DNA from: Verrucomicrobiota bacterium
GTDB lineage: Bacteria; Verrucomicrobiota; Verrucomicrobiia; JADLBR01
Assembly: GCA_029560585.1 (NCBI GenBank)
Contig: JAKQKQ010000261.1
Coordinates: 1-64,000, forward strand
Direction of reading: 5' to 3'
DNA length: 64,000 nucleotides
Both the position numbers and the translations under genes were made by a program. This document shows, one piece after another, positions 1-9,194 of the stretch. How positions within the stretch are numbered: the first letter of the stretch is position 1; each line of letters begins with the position of its first letter. The notes beneath the pieces were generated by a model, which had not been told where the DNA came from, did no database searches, and saw only the letters and a list, made by a program, of their open reading frames with translations.

Positions 1-1
1 T

Positions 2-859
2 CACTTGGCACATGTGTTTGCATGCGCGGCAGAGAACGAGATTCTTCTGCCCTACCTGGGTGTGGCGTGGGATGGCACGGGCTATGGCGAGGACGGGACG
101 GTGTGGGGTGGGGAGGCTTTTGTCGTGAGGGAGGATGGCGACGAGCATTTCGCGTCCCTGGAACCCTTTCGTTTGCCGGGGGGCGAGTCGGCGGTACGGG
201 AACCGCGGCGCTCGGCGCTCGGCGCGCTGTTCGCGTGTTTCGGCGAGGCGGCGTTCGGCATGGACGACCTCGCGCCTTTGGGCGAGTTTTCGGATACAGA
301 ATTGGGCGTGCTCGGGGACATGTTGCGGCGGGGGTTGAATGCGCCGATGGCATCGAGCGCGGGCCGGATGTTCGACGCGGTCGCTTCGATTTGCGGATTG
401 AGGCAGGTGAGTCAATTTGAGGGTCAGGCCGCGATGCTGCTGGAGTTTGCCGCGGCGGGGATCGACGGGGGGTCAGCCTATCCGATGGTGCTGCGGCCGC
501 GCAATGTGGGTGAGCTCGGGGCGCGGCATTTTCTCGACTGGGCGCCGATGATGAGGGGGATCGTGGCCAGCGTTCGGGTGGGGGAATCGCCGGGCGCGAT
601 CGCGGCCCGTTTCCATGGTGCGCTCGCGGAGGGCATCCTTGCGGTCGCGCGGGCCGCGGGCGAACCGCGGGTGATGCTCACGGGCGGGTGTTTTCAGAAT
701 CGGGTGTTGTTGGAGATGGTGGTGTTGCGGTTGAGAGAAGAGGGCTTCATGCCGGCATGGCACCAGCGGGTGCCGCCGAATGATGGGGGGATTGCGCTGG
801 GGCAGATCGCCGCGCTGTTGAGAGGACGGCGGGCGCCTCGGCGGGTTGCCCGCGTTTGA
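2..859 (+). CDS. hypF: HypF carbamoyltransferase, C-terminal part (5' truncated by window edge)
   Basis: C-terminal Kae1-like domain of HypF, which uses carbamoyl phosphate and ATP to make the carbamoyl adenylate transferred to HypE for cyanide ligand synthesis on [NiFe] hydrogenases. Seen: the family signature DGTGYGEDGTVWGGE near the start, TGGCFQNRVLLE, and the terminal PNDGGIALGQ motif, in that order. The reading frame is open from base 2 to the left edge, so the acylphosphatase, zinc-finger and YrdC-like domains lie outside the window; the internal TTG at base 5 is not a real start. The next hyp gene downstream, hypC, is 3.1 kb away with an unrelated glycosidase in between. Very sure of the family. 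Confidence 0.95.
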   Translation, partial: HLAHVFACAAENEILLPYLGVAWDGTGYGEDGTVWGGEAFVVREDGDEHFASLEPFRLPGGESAVREPRRSALGALFACFGEAAFGMDDLAPLGEFSDTELGVLGDMLRRGLNAPMASSAGRMFDAVASICGLRQVSQFEGQAAMLLEFAAAGIDGGSAYPMVLRPRNVGELGARHFLDWAPMMRGIVASVRVGESPGAIAARFHGALAEGILAVARAAGEPRVMLTGGCFQNRVLLEMVVLRLREEGFMPAWHQRVPPNDGGIALGQIAALLRGRRAPRRVARV

Positions 860-917
860 ACCTTTGCCCTGCGGGAGGGAGACCGTATCATCGATCGATG
901 AGGAGGATTCCAACTTC

Positions 918-3914
918 ATGCGCTCAGTCCTAGTGATGCGTGCGGTAATTGCGGCGTGGGCGGCATTGCCTGTTTGCGCGAGTGCCATCGAGTGGGACTT
1001 CGATAAGACGAGTGAGATCCTGGGCACGACCAATCTGGAGCCGGGGACGGTGGACGGCGGGCGACTTTCTGGCTGGTCGGCGTGGGATCCCTATTTTTCG
1101 GTCCGCGTGCCGCCGGAGGGGATTGATGCGGAAAAGATCAGATGGCTGACGGTTCGGATCTACTCCTCGGCCGAGGCAGATCTGCTCGACGTCTATTACC
1201 AGAGTCCGGACAAGTGCTGGTGCCTGGGCGGGAAGTTCCCCATCCGCAAGGGCTGGGCCACCTACAGGATGGATCTGACCAAGAACCGGTGGCGGGAGAC
1301 AACGGCTGGCGAAGGCGCGCGGCAGTGGGGAGGGCCCGGCAAGCGCGTGTCTTCCTTCCGCATCGATCCTGGCAATCAGGCGGGACGCTGGATCATGATT
1401 GACTACGTGCGATTGGAGCCCGCCATGCCGGGGTCGGATCGCGGGCCCGTCTTCGTGGAAGGGGTCACCGAAGAGCCGCGCGGCACGGCGAGGATCAAGC
1501 GCCTGGAATCTCCCGGGACCGTCGAGGCGGGCGAAACGGTGAGAGTCTCCGCGGCGTTCGAGACAACCGCTCCGGCCGATCTCGTGGCCGGCACGGCTTT
1601 CGTTCGACTGCGGCGCGGCACCACCACGATGCGGCTGATCGAGCGGCCGGTTCCCTTTTCGGGCGGGGCATTGACGCTCACCGCCGACCTTCCGACTTCT
1701 GCCTATTGGTACCCGTCGGCGCTTACGGTCGAAGCCGGCTGTTACGAACTCGACACGCCGGCGGGAGGTATGCCAACCACCGCCGGGGTGGCGCTCACCA
1801 ATCGGCGCATTGGTGCGATCAGGCCTGCGGTCTGTGAGCTTCGTCCCATCGGGGGCGATCCCGCCATTTTTCTGAACGGCGAACCGCTGCCCGGGATGAT
1901 GTTCTGCACGGCGGGCGGGTTGCACCTCGGCTATCATCGCGAGTTCGCCGGGACGGGGATCCACCTCTATAGCGATTGGTTTGGTTCCTCGCATGCGAAC
2001 GACATGGGTCACGTCGAACCAGGCAAATATGACTACGGTGAGTACGACCGCTATTTCTCGGCGATACTCGACGTCGATCCGCAGGCCTATTTCCTCCCGC
2101 ACATCGGTGTCACCGGGCCACTCTGGTGGCAGAAGGCACACCCCGAGGAGCTCTGTCGGCTCGAGGATGGCACCGCGTGGCCCCCGTCGTTTGCGTCTGA
2201 GCGGTGGAAGAAGGAGATGGGCGAGGACTTCCGGCGGCTCATCGCCTATTTGCGCCAGGCGCCCTATGCCGACCGGATCATCGGGATCCTCTTCTTCAAT
2301 GGTTACACCGCGGAGTGGCAGATGTGGGGCACATGGCAGAAGTCGCGCGATGACTACAGCGCGCCCGCCCTGCGAGCGTTTCGCGCGTTTCTTGCGCGCC
2401 GGTATCCAGATGACGAGCGGCTGCGTGCCGCGTGGGGCGACCGGGGAGTCGCGCTCGCCGCGGCCGAATTACCGAAATGGGATAAGCGCCGGCCGGGTGG
2501 GCCCCGCGTCCTTCGCGATCCCCTGACCGAGAGGCAGGCCGTGGATTTCTACGAGTTCATCAGCAACATGGATGCCGATGCGATCCTCCACTTCGCGCGG
2601 ATAGCCCGAGAGGCCACCTGCGGCAAGGCACTCGTCGGCACCTACTACGCTTACCTCACGGCGCACGGCATCAACCAGCAGGACTCCGGTCACCTCGCCG
2701 CGCAGCGCGTCTTCGATTCGCCCGATATCGACTTCCTCATGTCCCCCCCCAACTACTGGTACCGCAAACCCGGCGAGGCGTGCACCTTCATGTCCGCCAC
2801 CGATTCCCTGCGGATGCGGGGCAAGCTGTGGCTCGACGAGTCCGACCATCGCACGCACCTGTCCGACCCGAGGGCGGGGTACGGCCGGGCTGCGACCATC
2901 GAGGAAACGACCGGGGTTCTGTGGCGCGAGTTTTCGGAAGTCCTGACCAAGCGGGCGGCGGTCAGCTGGTTTGACATGGCCGGCGGCTGGTTCTCCCACC
3001 CGCGCGTCCTCGCGGATCTGGGCCGTTCGCACGAGATCATGAAGGCGAGCCTGAAGACGCGGAAAGCCTTCGCGCCAGAGGTCGGGGTGTTCGTGGATCC
3101 CGAGAGCTTCTATTGGATGCGTCCGACCGATGCCAATGCCGCCCTGGACCTCCACCAAGTCGTGACGATGCCGCAGTCCGGCGCCCCGTGGGATTTCTGT
3201 CTCTTGGGCGATGTCGGTGATCTGCGGCTCCCCGATTACAAACTCTACATTTTTCTCAATGCCTTTCGCGTTGATGCCGTCCGGCGCAGCGCGATCTGGG
3301 ACAAGCTCAGGCGCAATAACGCGACGGCACTCTTTATCTATGCGTCCGGCTATTTCGGGGGCGATGGCGGGTCCGTGGAGGACATGCGGGCGCTGACGGG
3401 CATCCGGATTGCCGCCGACGACGCGGGTGGAAAGCCGCGCGTGGTGCTGGATGCCGGCGATCCTCTCGCGCGAGGGGTCGGTGTGGCCGGCGCTCCGTCC
3501 GGTCCGTGCGGTGTCGAGAAGCTCACCGTTTCCCCCCTGTTTTATGCCGACGATCCCGATGCCCGCATCGCCGGGCGGCTCGTGGGCAGCGATCGCCCCG
3601 GGCTGGTCGTGAAGAAATTGGATGGCCCGACGTCCATTTACTCGGGCGCCATGCAGCTCCCGCCCGCCCTGGTGCGGAACATCGCCCGATCTGCAGGTGT
3701 CCACATTTGGGTCGAGTCCGACGATGCGCTGTATGCAGACAGTGGATTCGTTGGGCTCCACGCGGCAAGCGACGGGGAAAAGAGGATCCGCCTCCCCACG
3801 GACTCCAGGGTGTTCAATGCCGTCTCCGGGGAAGCGGCGGCGATGGACGGGCGAACCATCGTGGTGAAGATGAAGCGTGCCGAGACGGTGCTCTTCCGCC
3901 TGGAGTCGCCCTAG
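918..3914 (+). CDS. Secreted GH42-like beta-galactosidase family protein
   Basis: Predicted secreted glycosidase of clan GH-A, closest to beta-galactosidase GH42-type TIM barrels. ATG at 918 is chosen because AGGAGG lies just upstream (901-906) and the first 22 residues form a signal peptide ending near CASA; the open frame continues back to a TTG at 846 without support. The first ~300 residues look like beta-sandwich domains. The barrel follows, with a likely acid/base Glu in FNGYTAEWQMWG and a likely nucleophile Glu in LWLDESDHR, preceded by Trp-rich sugar-binding segments (GPLWWQKAHP, DWFGSSHAND). About 998 residues. It sits between hypF and hypC and has no obvious relation to hydrogenase maturation. 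Substrate is inferred only; GH42 versus another GH-A family is not certain. Confidence 0.75.
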   Translation: MRSVLVMRAVIAAWAALPVCASAIEWDFDKTSEILGTTNLEPGTVDGGRLSGWSAWDPYFSVRVPPEGIDAEKIRWLTVRIYSSAEADLLDVYYQSPDKCWCLGGKFPIRKGWATYRMDLTKNRWRETTAGEGARQWGGPGKRVSSFRIDPGNQAGRWIMIDYVRLEPAMPGSDRGPVFVEGVTEEPRGTARIKRLESPGTVEAGETVRVSAAFETTAPADLVAGTAFVRLRRGTTTMRLIERPVPFSGGALTLTADLPTSAYWYPSALTVEAGCYELDTPAGGMPTTAGVALTNRRIGAIRPAVCELRPIGGDPAIFLNGEPLPGMMFCTAGGLHLGYHREFAGTGIHLYSDWFGSSHANDMGHVEPGKYDYGEYDRYFSAILDVDPQAYFLPHIGVTGPLWWQKAHPEELCRLEDGTAWPPSFASERWKKEMGEDFRRLIAYLRQAPYADRIIGILFFNGYTAEWQMWGTWQKSRDDYSAPALRAFRAFLARRYPDDERLRAAWGDRGVALAAAELPKWDKRRPGGPRVLRDPLTERQAVDFYEFISNMDADAILHFARIAREATCGKALVGTYYAYLTAHGINQQDSGHLAAQRVFDSPDIDFLMSPPNYWYRKPGEACTFMSATDSLRMRGKLWLDESDHRTHLSDPRAGYGRAATIEETTGVLWREFSEVLTKRAAVSWFDMAGGWFSHPRVLADLGRSHEIMKASLKTRKAFAPEVGVFVDPESFYWMRPTDANAALDLHQVVTMPQSGAPWDFCLLGDVGDLRLPDYKLYIFLNAFRVDAVRRSAIWDKLRRNNATALFIYASGYFGGDGGSVEDMRALTGIRIAADDAGGKPRVVLDAGDPLARGVGVAGAPSGPCGVEKLTVSPLFYADDPDARIAGRLVGSDRPGLVVKKLDGPTSIYSGAMQLPPALVRNIARSAGVHIWVESDDALYADSGFVGLHAASDGEKRIRLPTDSRVFNAVSGEAAAMDGRTIVVKMKRAETVLFRLESP

Positions 3915-3973
3915 CCCGGATTCTCGCGCGAACAGCTTTGCGCCGGTGCCGCAAGACCGTATAGTTGATTGGT

Positions 3974-4243
3974 ATGTGCCTGGCGATACCTGGCAGGATA
4001 GAGAGCATTGAGGCGGCTGATGATCCCATCAACCGGATGGGGAAGGTCAGCTTCGGTGGCATCCTCAAGGATGTGAATCTGGCATATGTTCCCGAGGCGG
4101 GGGTGGGCGATTATGTGATCGTGCACGTGGGTTTCGCCCTCAACAAGATCGACGAGACGGAGGCCGAAGAGGTTTTCCGGTACTTGCAGGAGATGGAGTT
4201 GGCCGATGAGGTGAGTCCCGGATCTGCCGGTGATACGGGTTAG
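3974..4243 (+). CDS. hypC: HypC/HupF hydrogenase maturation chaperone
   Basis: Small (89 residue) HypC chaperone that binds HypD through its N-terminal Cys and carries the Fe(CN)2CO unit to the large-subunit precursor. The start at 3974 gives the canonical MCLAIPG beginning with the essential Cys2; the upstream TTG at 3965 would bury it. The internal KVSFGGILKDVNLAYVPEAGVGDYVIVHVGFAL pattern (described here by its parts: KVSFGG, VGDYVIVHVG) is the family OB-fold core, and the tail has the usual E-rich helix. Thirty bases downstream a secreted propeller gene begins, separating hypC from hypD. Confidence 0.96.
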   Translation: MCLAIPGRIESIEAADDPINRMGKVSFGGILKDVNLAYVPEAGVGDYVIVHVGFALNKIDETEAEEVFRYLQEMELADEVSPGSAGDTG

Positions 4244-4273
4244 TGACTGCGTGGTGATCGAGGCCGGACACGG

Positions 4274-5455
4274 ATGACGATGCGACTCGGTTTGGCGCTT
4301 TTGGCGGTGATGGCGCCGGCGGTCGCAATGGGGGCAAGCGGGAGCGATCCGCTTGCGCCGTGGCGTGATGGCGTGAGGGTCGCACCGATTTCTGGGGAGG
4401 CAGGGCGGCACGCGATACACGCCTATTTCAATGCCGCCCCCGAGAGTCCCGATGGTCGCGCGGTGCTATTTTACGCCTCCGTTGCGCCGGACGGTCAGAC
4501 AGGCGAGATCCGCATCCGCGAGCGCGCCACTGGGCGGGAGCGGGTCATTGCCAGCAATGTGACGACGGAAGACGCGCACCGCGTCGCGTGCCAGCAGTGG
4601 GCGTCGCGCGGACGCAAAGTGGTTTTCCACGACCTGCGCGGAGGCGAATGGCTCGTCGTGGCGGTGGATGTTGCCAGGGTTCAGGAGCGCGTGCTGGCCC
4701 GCGGCTGGCAACTTGGGTGGGGTCAGGCCAACGGTGATGTCGTGCCGATCTACGGGCCACACTGGAATCCGGGGGACCACCGCGACCTCGGACTCCTGGG
4801 CGTCGAGACCGGAGAGATCCGCGTGGCCGTGGCCGCCGATTCGGTCAAGTCGGCCTACCCGCAATGGGTGGCGGAGCGATTTGGGGAAAAGCCGCTGTCA
4901 GTCTTTTTCCCGGTCATCAGCCCGGATCTGCATCGCGTTTTCTTCAAGATGGCCACGCCGGGGGGCGGTGACTTCCGAAGTTCGAAGGCCAGCATTCGCC
5001 TCGGGCTGGTTTGCTACGACCTGGGCGAGGGCCGTTTCCGGTTCCTGCGCGAGTCGTGGGGGCATCCCGCATGGCATCCCGACTCGAGGACCATCATCGA
5101 GAAAGGTCACTTGCTGATCGACAGCGACGACGGTGCCGTGCGACGAATTCCCGAACTCCCCGGGTTCCACGGCGATCATCCCACCGTGAGTCCTGATGGA
5201 CGACTTTTCGCGACGGACACGACCCTGGAGAGTTTTGGTGGAACCGAAAAGGAATGGGGCGTCGTGGTGGGCGATCTCCGCGGCCATGGCCATGTCATCG
5301 TCCATCGGTTTGACAACGCCGGGGGCGCGAGGTCATGGCGGCGCTCTCACCCGCACCCGGTTTGGAGTGCGGATGGTCGGCGCATCTATTTCAACGTGAG
5401 CGGGGGGCCCTGGACGCAGCTCCATGTGGCCGAGGCGGCGACTGGCAGGCCATAG
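4274..5455 (+). CDS. Secreted TolB-like beta-propeller protein
   Basis: 393 residues, with a clear signal peptide (MTMRLGLALLAVMAPAVAMG) followed by repeated propeller blades: PDGRAVLFYAS, RGRKVVFHDLRGGEW, SPDLHRVFFKMA, HPAWHPDSRTIIEK, SPDGRLFATDT, HPVWSADGRRIYF. These are WD40-like/TolB or oligogalacturonate-lyase-type (PL22-like) blades. Function is not assigned; PL22 similarity would imply oligouronide cleavage but the His/metal cluster of that family is not clearly visible here. It lies between hypC and hypD on the same strand, so may be co-transcribed with them although its product is exported. Confidence 0.65.
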   Translation: MTMRLGLALLAVMAPAVAMGASGSDPLAPWRDGVRVAPISGEAGRHAIHAYFNAAPESPDGRAVLFYASVAPDGQTGEIRIRERATGRERVIASNVTTEDAHRVACQQWASRGRKVVFHDLRGGEWLVVAVDVARVQERVLARGWQLGWGQANGDVVPIYGPHWNPGDHRDLGLLGVETGEIRVAVAADSVKSAYPQWVAERFGEKPLSVFFPVISPDLHRVFFKMATPGGGDFRSSKASIRLGLVCYDLGEGRFRFLRESWGHPAWHPDSRTIIEKGHLLIDSDDGAVRRIPELPGFHGDHPTVSPDGRLFATDTTLESFGGTEKEWGVVVGDLRGHGHVIVHRFDNAGGARSWRRSHPHPVWSADGRRIYFNVSGGPWTQLHVAEAATGRP

Positions 5456-5717
5456 GGCGTCGCGCTGTGGCGGGGCGACCGCACCCGTGTCCGTCTGTCG
5501 CCTCTTGTCGGGCCTGCGCGCTCTGGTACGGTTATCGGATGGCAGCCGTTTTGCGAGTCACCGGACTGTATGCCCGCGAGGGCCGCCCCTGCCCGACGGG
5601 GGCAGGGATACACGGTGACCGAGGATCGCACGCACGAGCGCGCTTGGGCGCGGTCCGAATTGCCCGCAAGCAGGCTCCCGCGACCCCTTGGCCGGGTTTT
5701 CGAATCGGCGGTATGCG
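5456..5717. other. Intergenic region with hairpins, no gene seen
   Basis: 262 bases between the propeller gene and hypD. No ORF with plausible coding character was seen; the small frames overlap in all phases. It contains a G/C hairpin around CCCCTGCCCGACGGGGGCAG (about 5586-5605) that could terminate the propeller transcript, and a REP-like unit at 5634-5680. The hypD start has no strong purine-rich ribosome site. Confidence 0.5.
5634..5680 (+). repeat. REP-like palindromic repeat, degraded copy
   Basis: ACGAGCGCGCTTGGGCGCGG followed by a spacer and GCCCGCAAGCAGGCTCCCGC. It has the same two-arm layout as the better preserved unit at 28368-28424 (GGAGCGCGCTTGCGCGCG, then GCCTGCAAGCAGGCTCCTAC). 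Seen directly by comparing the two loci. Confidence 0.55.
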
Positions 5718-6836
5718 ATGAGATATATTGATGAGTACCGGGATCCGGACGGGGTGCGACGATTGGCCGAGGAGATCGGTCGGGCCACGGGGCGGGCGTG
5801 GACGATCATGGAGGTGTGCGGCGGGCAGACGCACGCGATCGTTCGCTTCGGCATTGATGGGCTATTGCCGGAGGGGTTGACGCTTGTGCATGGTCCGGGG
5901 TGTCCCGTGTGCGTGACGCCGATCGAGATCATCGACCGGGCCATAGGGATTGCCTCGCAACGCGGCGTCACCCTGTGCTCGTTTGGGGACATGCTGCGTG
6001 TGCCGGGTTCGGGCAAGGATCTGCTGCGGGTGAAATCCGAGGGCGGCGATGTGAGGATCGTGTACTCGCCGATGGATGCGCTGAGGATCGCGGAGGCGAA
6101 CGCCTCGCGGGAGGTTGTGTTTTTTGGGGTGGGATTTGAGACGACGGCGCCGGCGAACGGGATGGCGGTGTATCAGGCGGCGCGGCGGGGGGTGAAGAAT
6201 TTTTCAATGTTGAGCGCGCACGTGCTGGTGCCGCCGGCGATGGAGGCGATCCTGTCGTCGGAGTGCAACCGGGTGAATGGTTTTCTGGCGGCGGGGCACG
6301 TGTGCGCGGTCATGGGCTATGAGGAGTACGAGCCGATCGCGGCGAGGCACCGGGTGCCGATCGTGGTGACGGGATTCGAACCGCTGGATCTGCTGCAGGG
6401 TGTCTTGCTCTGTGTGCGGCAGTTGGAGGAGGGCCGCGCGGAGGTGGAGAATCCATACTCCCGCGTGGTGCGGCGGGAGGGCAACGCCGAGGCGCGGCGT
6501 GTCATGGGGGAGGTCTTTCGCGTCATCGACCGCAAGTGGCGGGGCATCGGGATGATTCCGCGGAGCGGCCTGGGGCTTGCGGAAGCCTATGCGGAATTCG
6601 ACGCGGAGGCGAGGTTCGGGGTGGGTGGCGTATCGGTGGAGGAGAGCGGGGAATGCATCAGCGGGCTGATCTTGCGGGGCCTGAAGAAGCCGGTGGATTG
6701 CCCGGCGTTCGGTTCGCGGTGCACGCCCGAAAGACCGCTGGGCGCGACCATGGTCTCGGGCGAGGGTGCCTGCGCGGCATATTACAAGTACCGGCGTCAC
6801 GAGGCTGGCCCGGCCGGAGGTCGAAACAATGGTTGA
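5718..6836 (+). CDS. hypD: HypD hydrogenase maturation factor
   Basis: 372-residue Fe-S scaffold that with HypC assembles the Fe(CN)2CO group. Seen: the conserved Cys34 in [11 protein letters not shown], the [11 protein letters not shown] motif with Cys62 and Cys65, [14 protein letters not shown], the ...[28 protein letters not shown] core (GYEEYEPIA seen directly), and the C-terminal Cys cluster in [17 protein letters not shown] and [12 protein letters not shown] that binds the 4Fe-4S. ATG 5718 gives [10 protein letters not shown], the normal N-terminus; a GTG/ATG further up at 5688 is not supported. Overlaps hypE by 8 bases. Confidence 0.96.
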   Translation: MRYIDEYRDPDGVRRLAEEIGRATGRAWTIMEVCGGQTHAIVRFGIDGLLPEGLTLVHGPGCPVCVTPIEIIDRAIGIASQRGVTLCSFGDMLRVPGSGKDLLRVKSEGGDVRIVYSPMDALRIAEANASREVVFFGVGFETTAPANGMAVYQAARRGVKNFSMLSAHVLVPPAMEAILSSECNRVNGFLAAGHVCAVMGYEEYEPIAARHRVPIVVTGFEPLDLLQGVLLCVRQLEEGRAEVENPYSRVVRREGNAEARRVMGEVFRVIDRKWRGIGMIPRSGLGLAEAYAEFDAEARFGVGGVSVEESGECISGLILRGLKKPVDCPAFGSRCTPERPLGATMVSGEGACAAYYKYRRHEAGPAGGRNNG

Positions 6837-7881
6837 GGGAGCGAATTTCTCGATGTCGTGTCCGATCCCGATCCGGGAGTACCCGACGGTGCAGATGGCA
6901 CACGGTGGAGGCGGCCGTCTGATGCACGATCTGATCGGCAAGATGTTTCGCGCCGTGTTCAAGAGCCCCTTGGACCGCGGGCACGATGGCGCGGTTATTG
7001 ACTCGGGGGGAGGTCGGCTCGCGTTCACGACGGATTCCTACGTGGTGCGACCGCTGTTTTTCCCTGGGGGAGACATAGGTAAGCTGGCGGTGTGCGGCAC
7101 CGTGAACGACCTCGCGATGTGCGGGGCGCGGCCACTGTGGCTGTCGGCAGGTTTCATTCTTGAAGAGGGATTGCCGATGGAGGACCTGTGGCGGGTGGTC
7201 CGCTCGATGGCGGTCGCGGCCGAGGGCGCAGGCGTGAGCATAGTGACTGGCGACACCAAGGTGGTGGACCGCGGTCACGGCGACGGCATTTACATCAACA
7301 CGGCGGGCATCGGCGCCGTCGCGGCGGGCATCCGGATCGAACCGTCACGGGTGAAGGCCGGCGATGCGATCATCGTGAGCGGCGATCTGGGCCGGCACGG
7401 CGTGGCGATACTCGCGCTTCGCGAGGGGCTCGAGTTCGGGTGTTCGATCGAGAGTGATTGCGCGGCGCTGGGGGGAGTCGTGGCGGACCTGCTGCGGTGC
7501 GGTGCGGGCGTGCACTGCCTGCGCGATCTGACGCGCGGCGGTTTGGTCGGCGCGCTCGTCGAGATTGCGGAGACAGCCGGGGTCGGCATCGAGGTCGAAG
7601 AGGCGGCGGTGCCGGTGAGCGAGCCGGTGCGGGGCGCGTGCGAATTGCTCGGGATGGATCCGATGCATATGGCCAACGAGGGCCGGATGGTCTCGTTCGT
7701 GTCGGCGGAGTGCGCCGATGCCGCGCTGGCCGCCCTGCGGGGCCATCCCGAGGGGGCTGGCGCTACGGTGATCGGCAAAGTGGTGGCCGGGCCAACGGGC
7801 CGGGTGACGTTGATCAGCCGCATCGGCTCGCGGCGCATCCTCGACATGCTCAGCGGGGAGCAGTTGCCGAGGATATGCTGA
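6829..7881 (+). CDS. hypE: HypE carbamoyl-dehydratase
   Basis: 350-residue AIR-synthase-like enzyme that dehydrates its S-carbamoylated C-terminal Cys to a thiocyanate, the cyanide donor for the active-site iron. The protein ends in PRIC, so the acceptor is Cys350, exactly the canonical tail. [30 protein letters not shown] and [13 protein letters not shown] are the family nucleotide-binding motifs. Start ATG 6829 lies inside the end of hypD (translational coupling); the longer frame from 6766 would overlap hypD by 70 bases. Last gene of the hyp set in the window; no hydrogenase structural gene is seen nearby. Confidence 0.96.
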   Translation: MVEGANFSMSCPIPIREYPTVQMAHGGGGRLMHDLIGKMFRAVFKSPLDRGHDGAVIDSGGGRLAFTTDSYVVRPLFFPGGDIGKLAVCGTVNDLAMCGARPLWLSAGFILEEGLPMEDLWRVVRSMAVAAEGAGVSIVTGDTKVVDRGHGDGIYINTAGIGAVAAGIRIEPSRVKAGDAIIVSGDLGRHGVAILALREGLEFGCSIESDCAALGGVVADLLRCGAGVHCLRDLTRGGLVGALVEIAETAGVGIEVEEAAVPVSEPVRGACELLGMDPMHMANEGRMVSFVSAECADAALAALRGHPEGAGATVIGKVVAGPTGRVTLISRIGSRRILDMLSGEQLPRIC

Positions 7882-7890
7882 GGGAATCGG

Positions 7891-7948
7891 GCGGGGCCGG
7901 CGTCCCCCCCATACCCAACGCGGCTGTTGTGTGGTTTTTTCGACGGGT
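7891..7948 (+). repeat. Dispersed intergenic repeat, copy A
   Basis: The segment around GCGGCTGTTGTGTGGTTTTT followed by TCGACGGGTGCC, preceded by a GCCGGCGTCCC stretch. The same string, with few changes, occurs at 31111-31165 and inverted at 16520-16580; a shorter match is at 16852-16885. Lies directly after hypE and before the stop of the minus-strand pseudogene. Confidence 0.7.
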
Positions 7949-7955
7949 GCCAGAA

Positions 7956-8616
7956 TCAAGGCACGCGGCGGATATGGAAGAACGCGGCCCTGGTGGCGGG
8001 ATCATTCGCGATGTTGGCGCTGCCGGTGGAGCCCGTGGGAGACTGCGGCACGCCGTTTCGAATCCAGTCGACTAGGTTGGTGGATCGATGGATTTCGTAG
8101 AGTTCATAGGGTCGTGTTTGCCAGGTGATGTTGGAAAGCGAAAATCCCGTGATGGCAAAGCGGCTGGTCGGATCGGTGGGGACGAAGCCGCCACGAAATT
8201 CGTCGATGTTGCGAAGGCCGTCGCCGTCGAAGTCGCCGTTCGCCGCCTGCGCCGGCGACTGTAGTCAGGCGCCTGTCGGCCTCTCTCCAGACAAGGAAAA
8301 GTCTTTCTTCCCCAATCCCAAGATCTGGCGACAGACCGCAGACCTCCCCCTCGTCAGGGAGGCGGCCTCCGCGATAATGCAGGGTGATGTCCTTGGGGAA
8401 GCGACCTTTCATCGATTTATCGACACGCACGGTTGCCCGCGTCCAGATCCCGCCGCCATCGTCGCGATAGCACCCCAGAGCCGTGACCCTGCCGCGGCAG
8501 AGCCCGATGGCGCGATCCAGGAGGGACTCGCCGGACATCGGAATCATCGATGACGCCGGTGCGCGATCCGACAGCAGCAAGCATGACAGCACGGGGAGCG
8601 CAACCCAGTATCGCAT
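7956..8616 (-). pseudogene. Frameshifted secreted protein: NTR-like N-terminus plus calcium-loop tail
   Basis: The minus-strand frame opening at 8616 encodes a signal peptide (MRYWVALPVLSCLLLSDRAPA), then a Cys-containing beta domain with RATVRVDKSMKGRFPKDITL and GIGEERLFLVW that resembles NTR/TIMP-like secreted domains. Near 8225-8265 the coding character jumps to the frame one base over: that frame reads ANGDFDGDGLRNIDEFRGG, then a beta domain containing YELYEIHRSTNLVDW and finishing FFHIRRVP with a stop at 7956. In the original frame the C-terminus becomes an Arg/His-rich nonsense run ending at 8104. The two halves together make a normal secreted protein of this phylum, so one indel (mutation or sequencing error) is the simplest reading. 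Confidence 0.75.
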
Positions 8617-8700
8617 GATTTACAGGGTATGGGCAGGGCGGGGCAGCGCAAGATCCTGGGATGTGGGCGTTCAACCGCCGCCTTGCCCGTGCGAGGGCGC

Positions 8701-8716
8701 ATTGCTAAAAAGCAAT
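8701..8716 (+). promoter_or_regulatory. Hairpin immediately before the aroQ start codon
   Basis: ATTGCT-AAAA-AGCAAT, a perfect 6-bp stem with an AAAA loop, ends one base before the ATG at 8718. It occupies the place of the ribosome binding site, and no Shine-Dalgarno-like GGAG is present. A role in translation control is inference. Confidence 0.4.
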
Positions 8717-8717
8717 A

Positions 8718-9164
8718 ATGATCAGGATCTTGATTGTACACGGCCCCAACTTGAATCTGCTCGGTAAGCGCGACCCCAAAAAATACGGGACGGTGACGCT
8801 CGAGCAGATCAATGGCACGTTGCGGCAGATGGGGGAGGAGTTGGGCGTGGGTATCGAGACCTTTCAGTCCAACCACGAGGGCGCGATCATCGATTTTCTC
8901 CAGAAGGATTCGTCGCGTGCGTCGGACGGCGTGCTCGTGAATCCGGGGGCGCTCATCCGGTACGCGTACTGTTTCCGGCAGGCGCTGGTGGATCTGAACA
9001 AGCCCGTTATGGAGATCCACATGTCGGACATATCCGCGACCGGGGTGAATCGTTCGGTGAACATTCTCGATGATGTGCGGATCGGGCAGGTGACGGGGCT
9101 GAAGGAAGCCAGTTACTACGAGGGCCTCAAACGTTTGGTGGAGCATGTCAGGGGCGCCCGCTAG
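8718..9164 (+). CDS. aroQ: Divergent type II 3-dehydroquinate dehydratase
   Basis: 148-residue AroQ-type enzyme; family reaction is 3-dehydroquinate to 3-dehydroshikimate. Recognised from HGPNLNLLGKRDPKKYG with the catalytic Arg18/Tyr23, QSNHEG, the Asn75 of NPGAL, and the catalytic His101 in EIHMSD. Oddities relative to well-known members (recalled from the M. tuberculosis enzyme, whose numbering happens to match): the His of the NxGxxTH motif is Arg81, the Arg of the RExFR lid is Thr108, while Arg112 is kept. First gene of aroQ-aroA-aroK-aroE on one strand. A perfect hairpin follows the stop by four bases. Sure of the fold, not of the exact substrate. Confidence 0.88.
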   Translation: MIRILIVHGPNLNLLGKRDPKKYGTVTLEQINGTLRQMGEELGVGIETFQSNHEGAIIDFLQKDSSRASDGVLVNPGALIRYAYCFRQALVDLNKPVMEIHMSDISATGVNRSVNILDDVRIGQVTGLKEASYYEGLKRLVEHVRGAR

Positions 9165-9168
9165 GAAT

Positions 9169-9194
9169 CTGTCGGACTTTCCAAAGTCCGACAG
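9169..9194 (+). terminator. Strong hairpin after aroQ (terminator or attenuator)
   Basis: CTGTCGGACTTT-CC-AAAGTCCGACAG: a perfect 12-base inverted repeat starting four bases after the aroQ stop. There is no following T-tract, so it could be an attenuator or RNA-stability element between aroQ and aroA rather than a full terminator. Confidence 0.6.
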
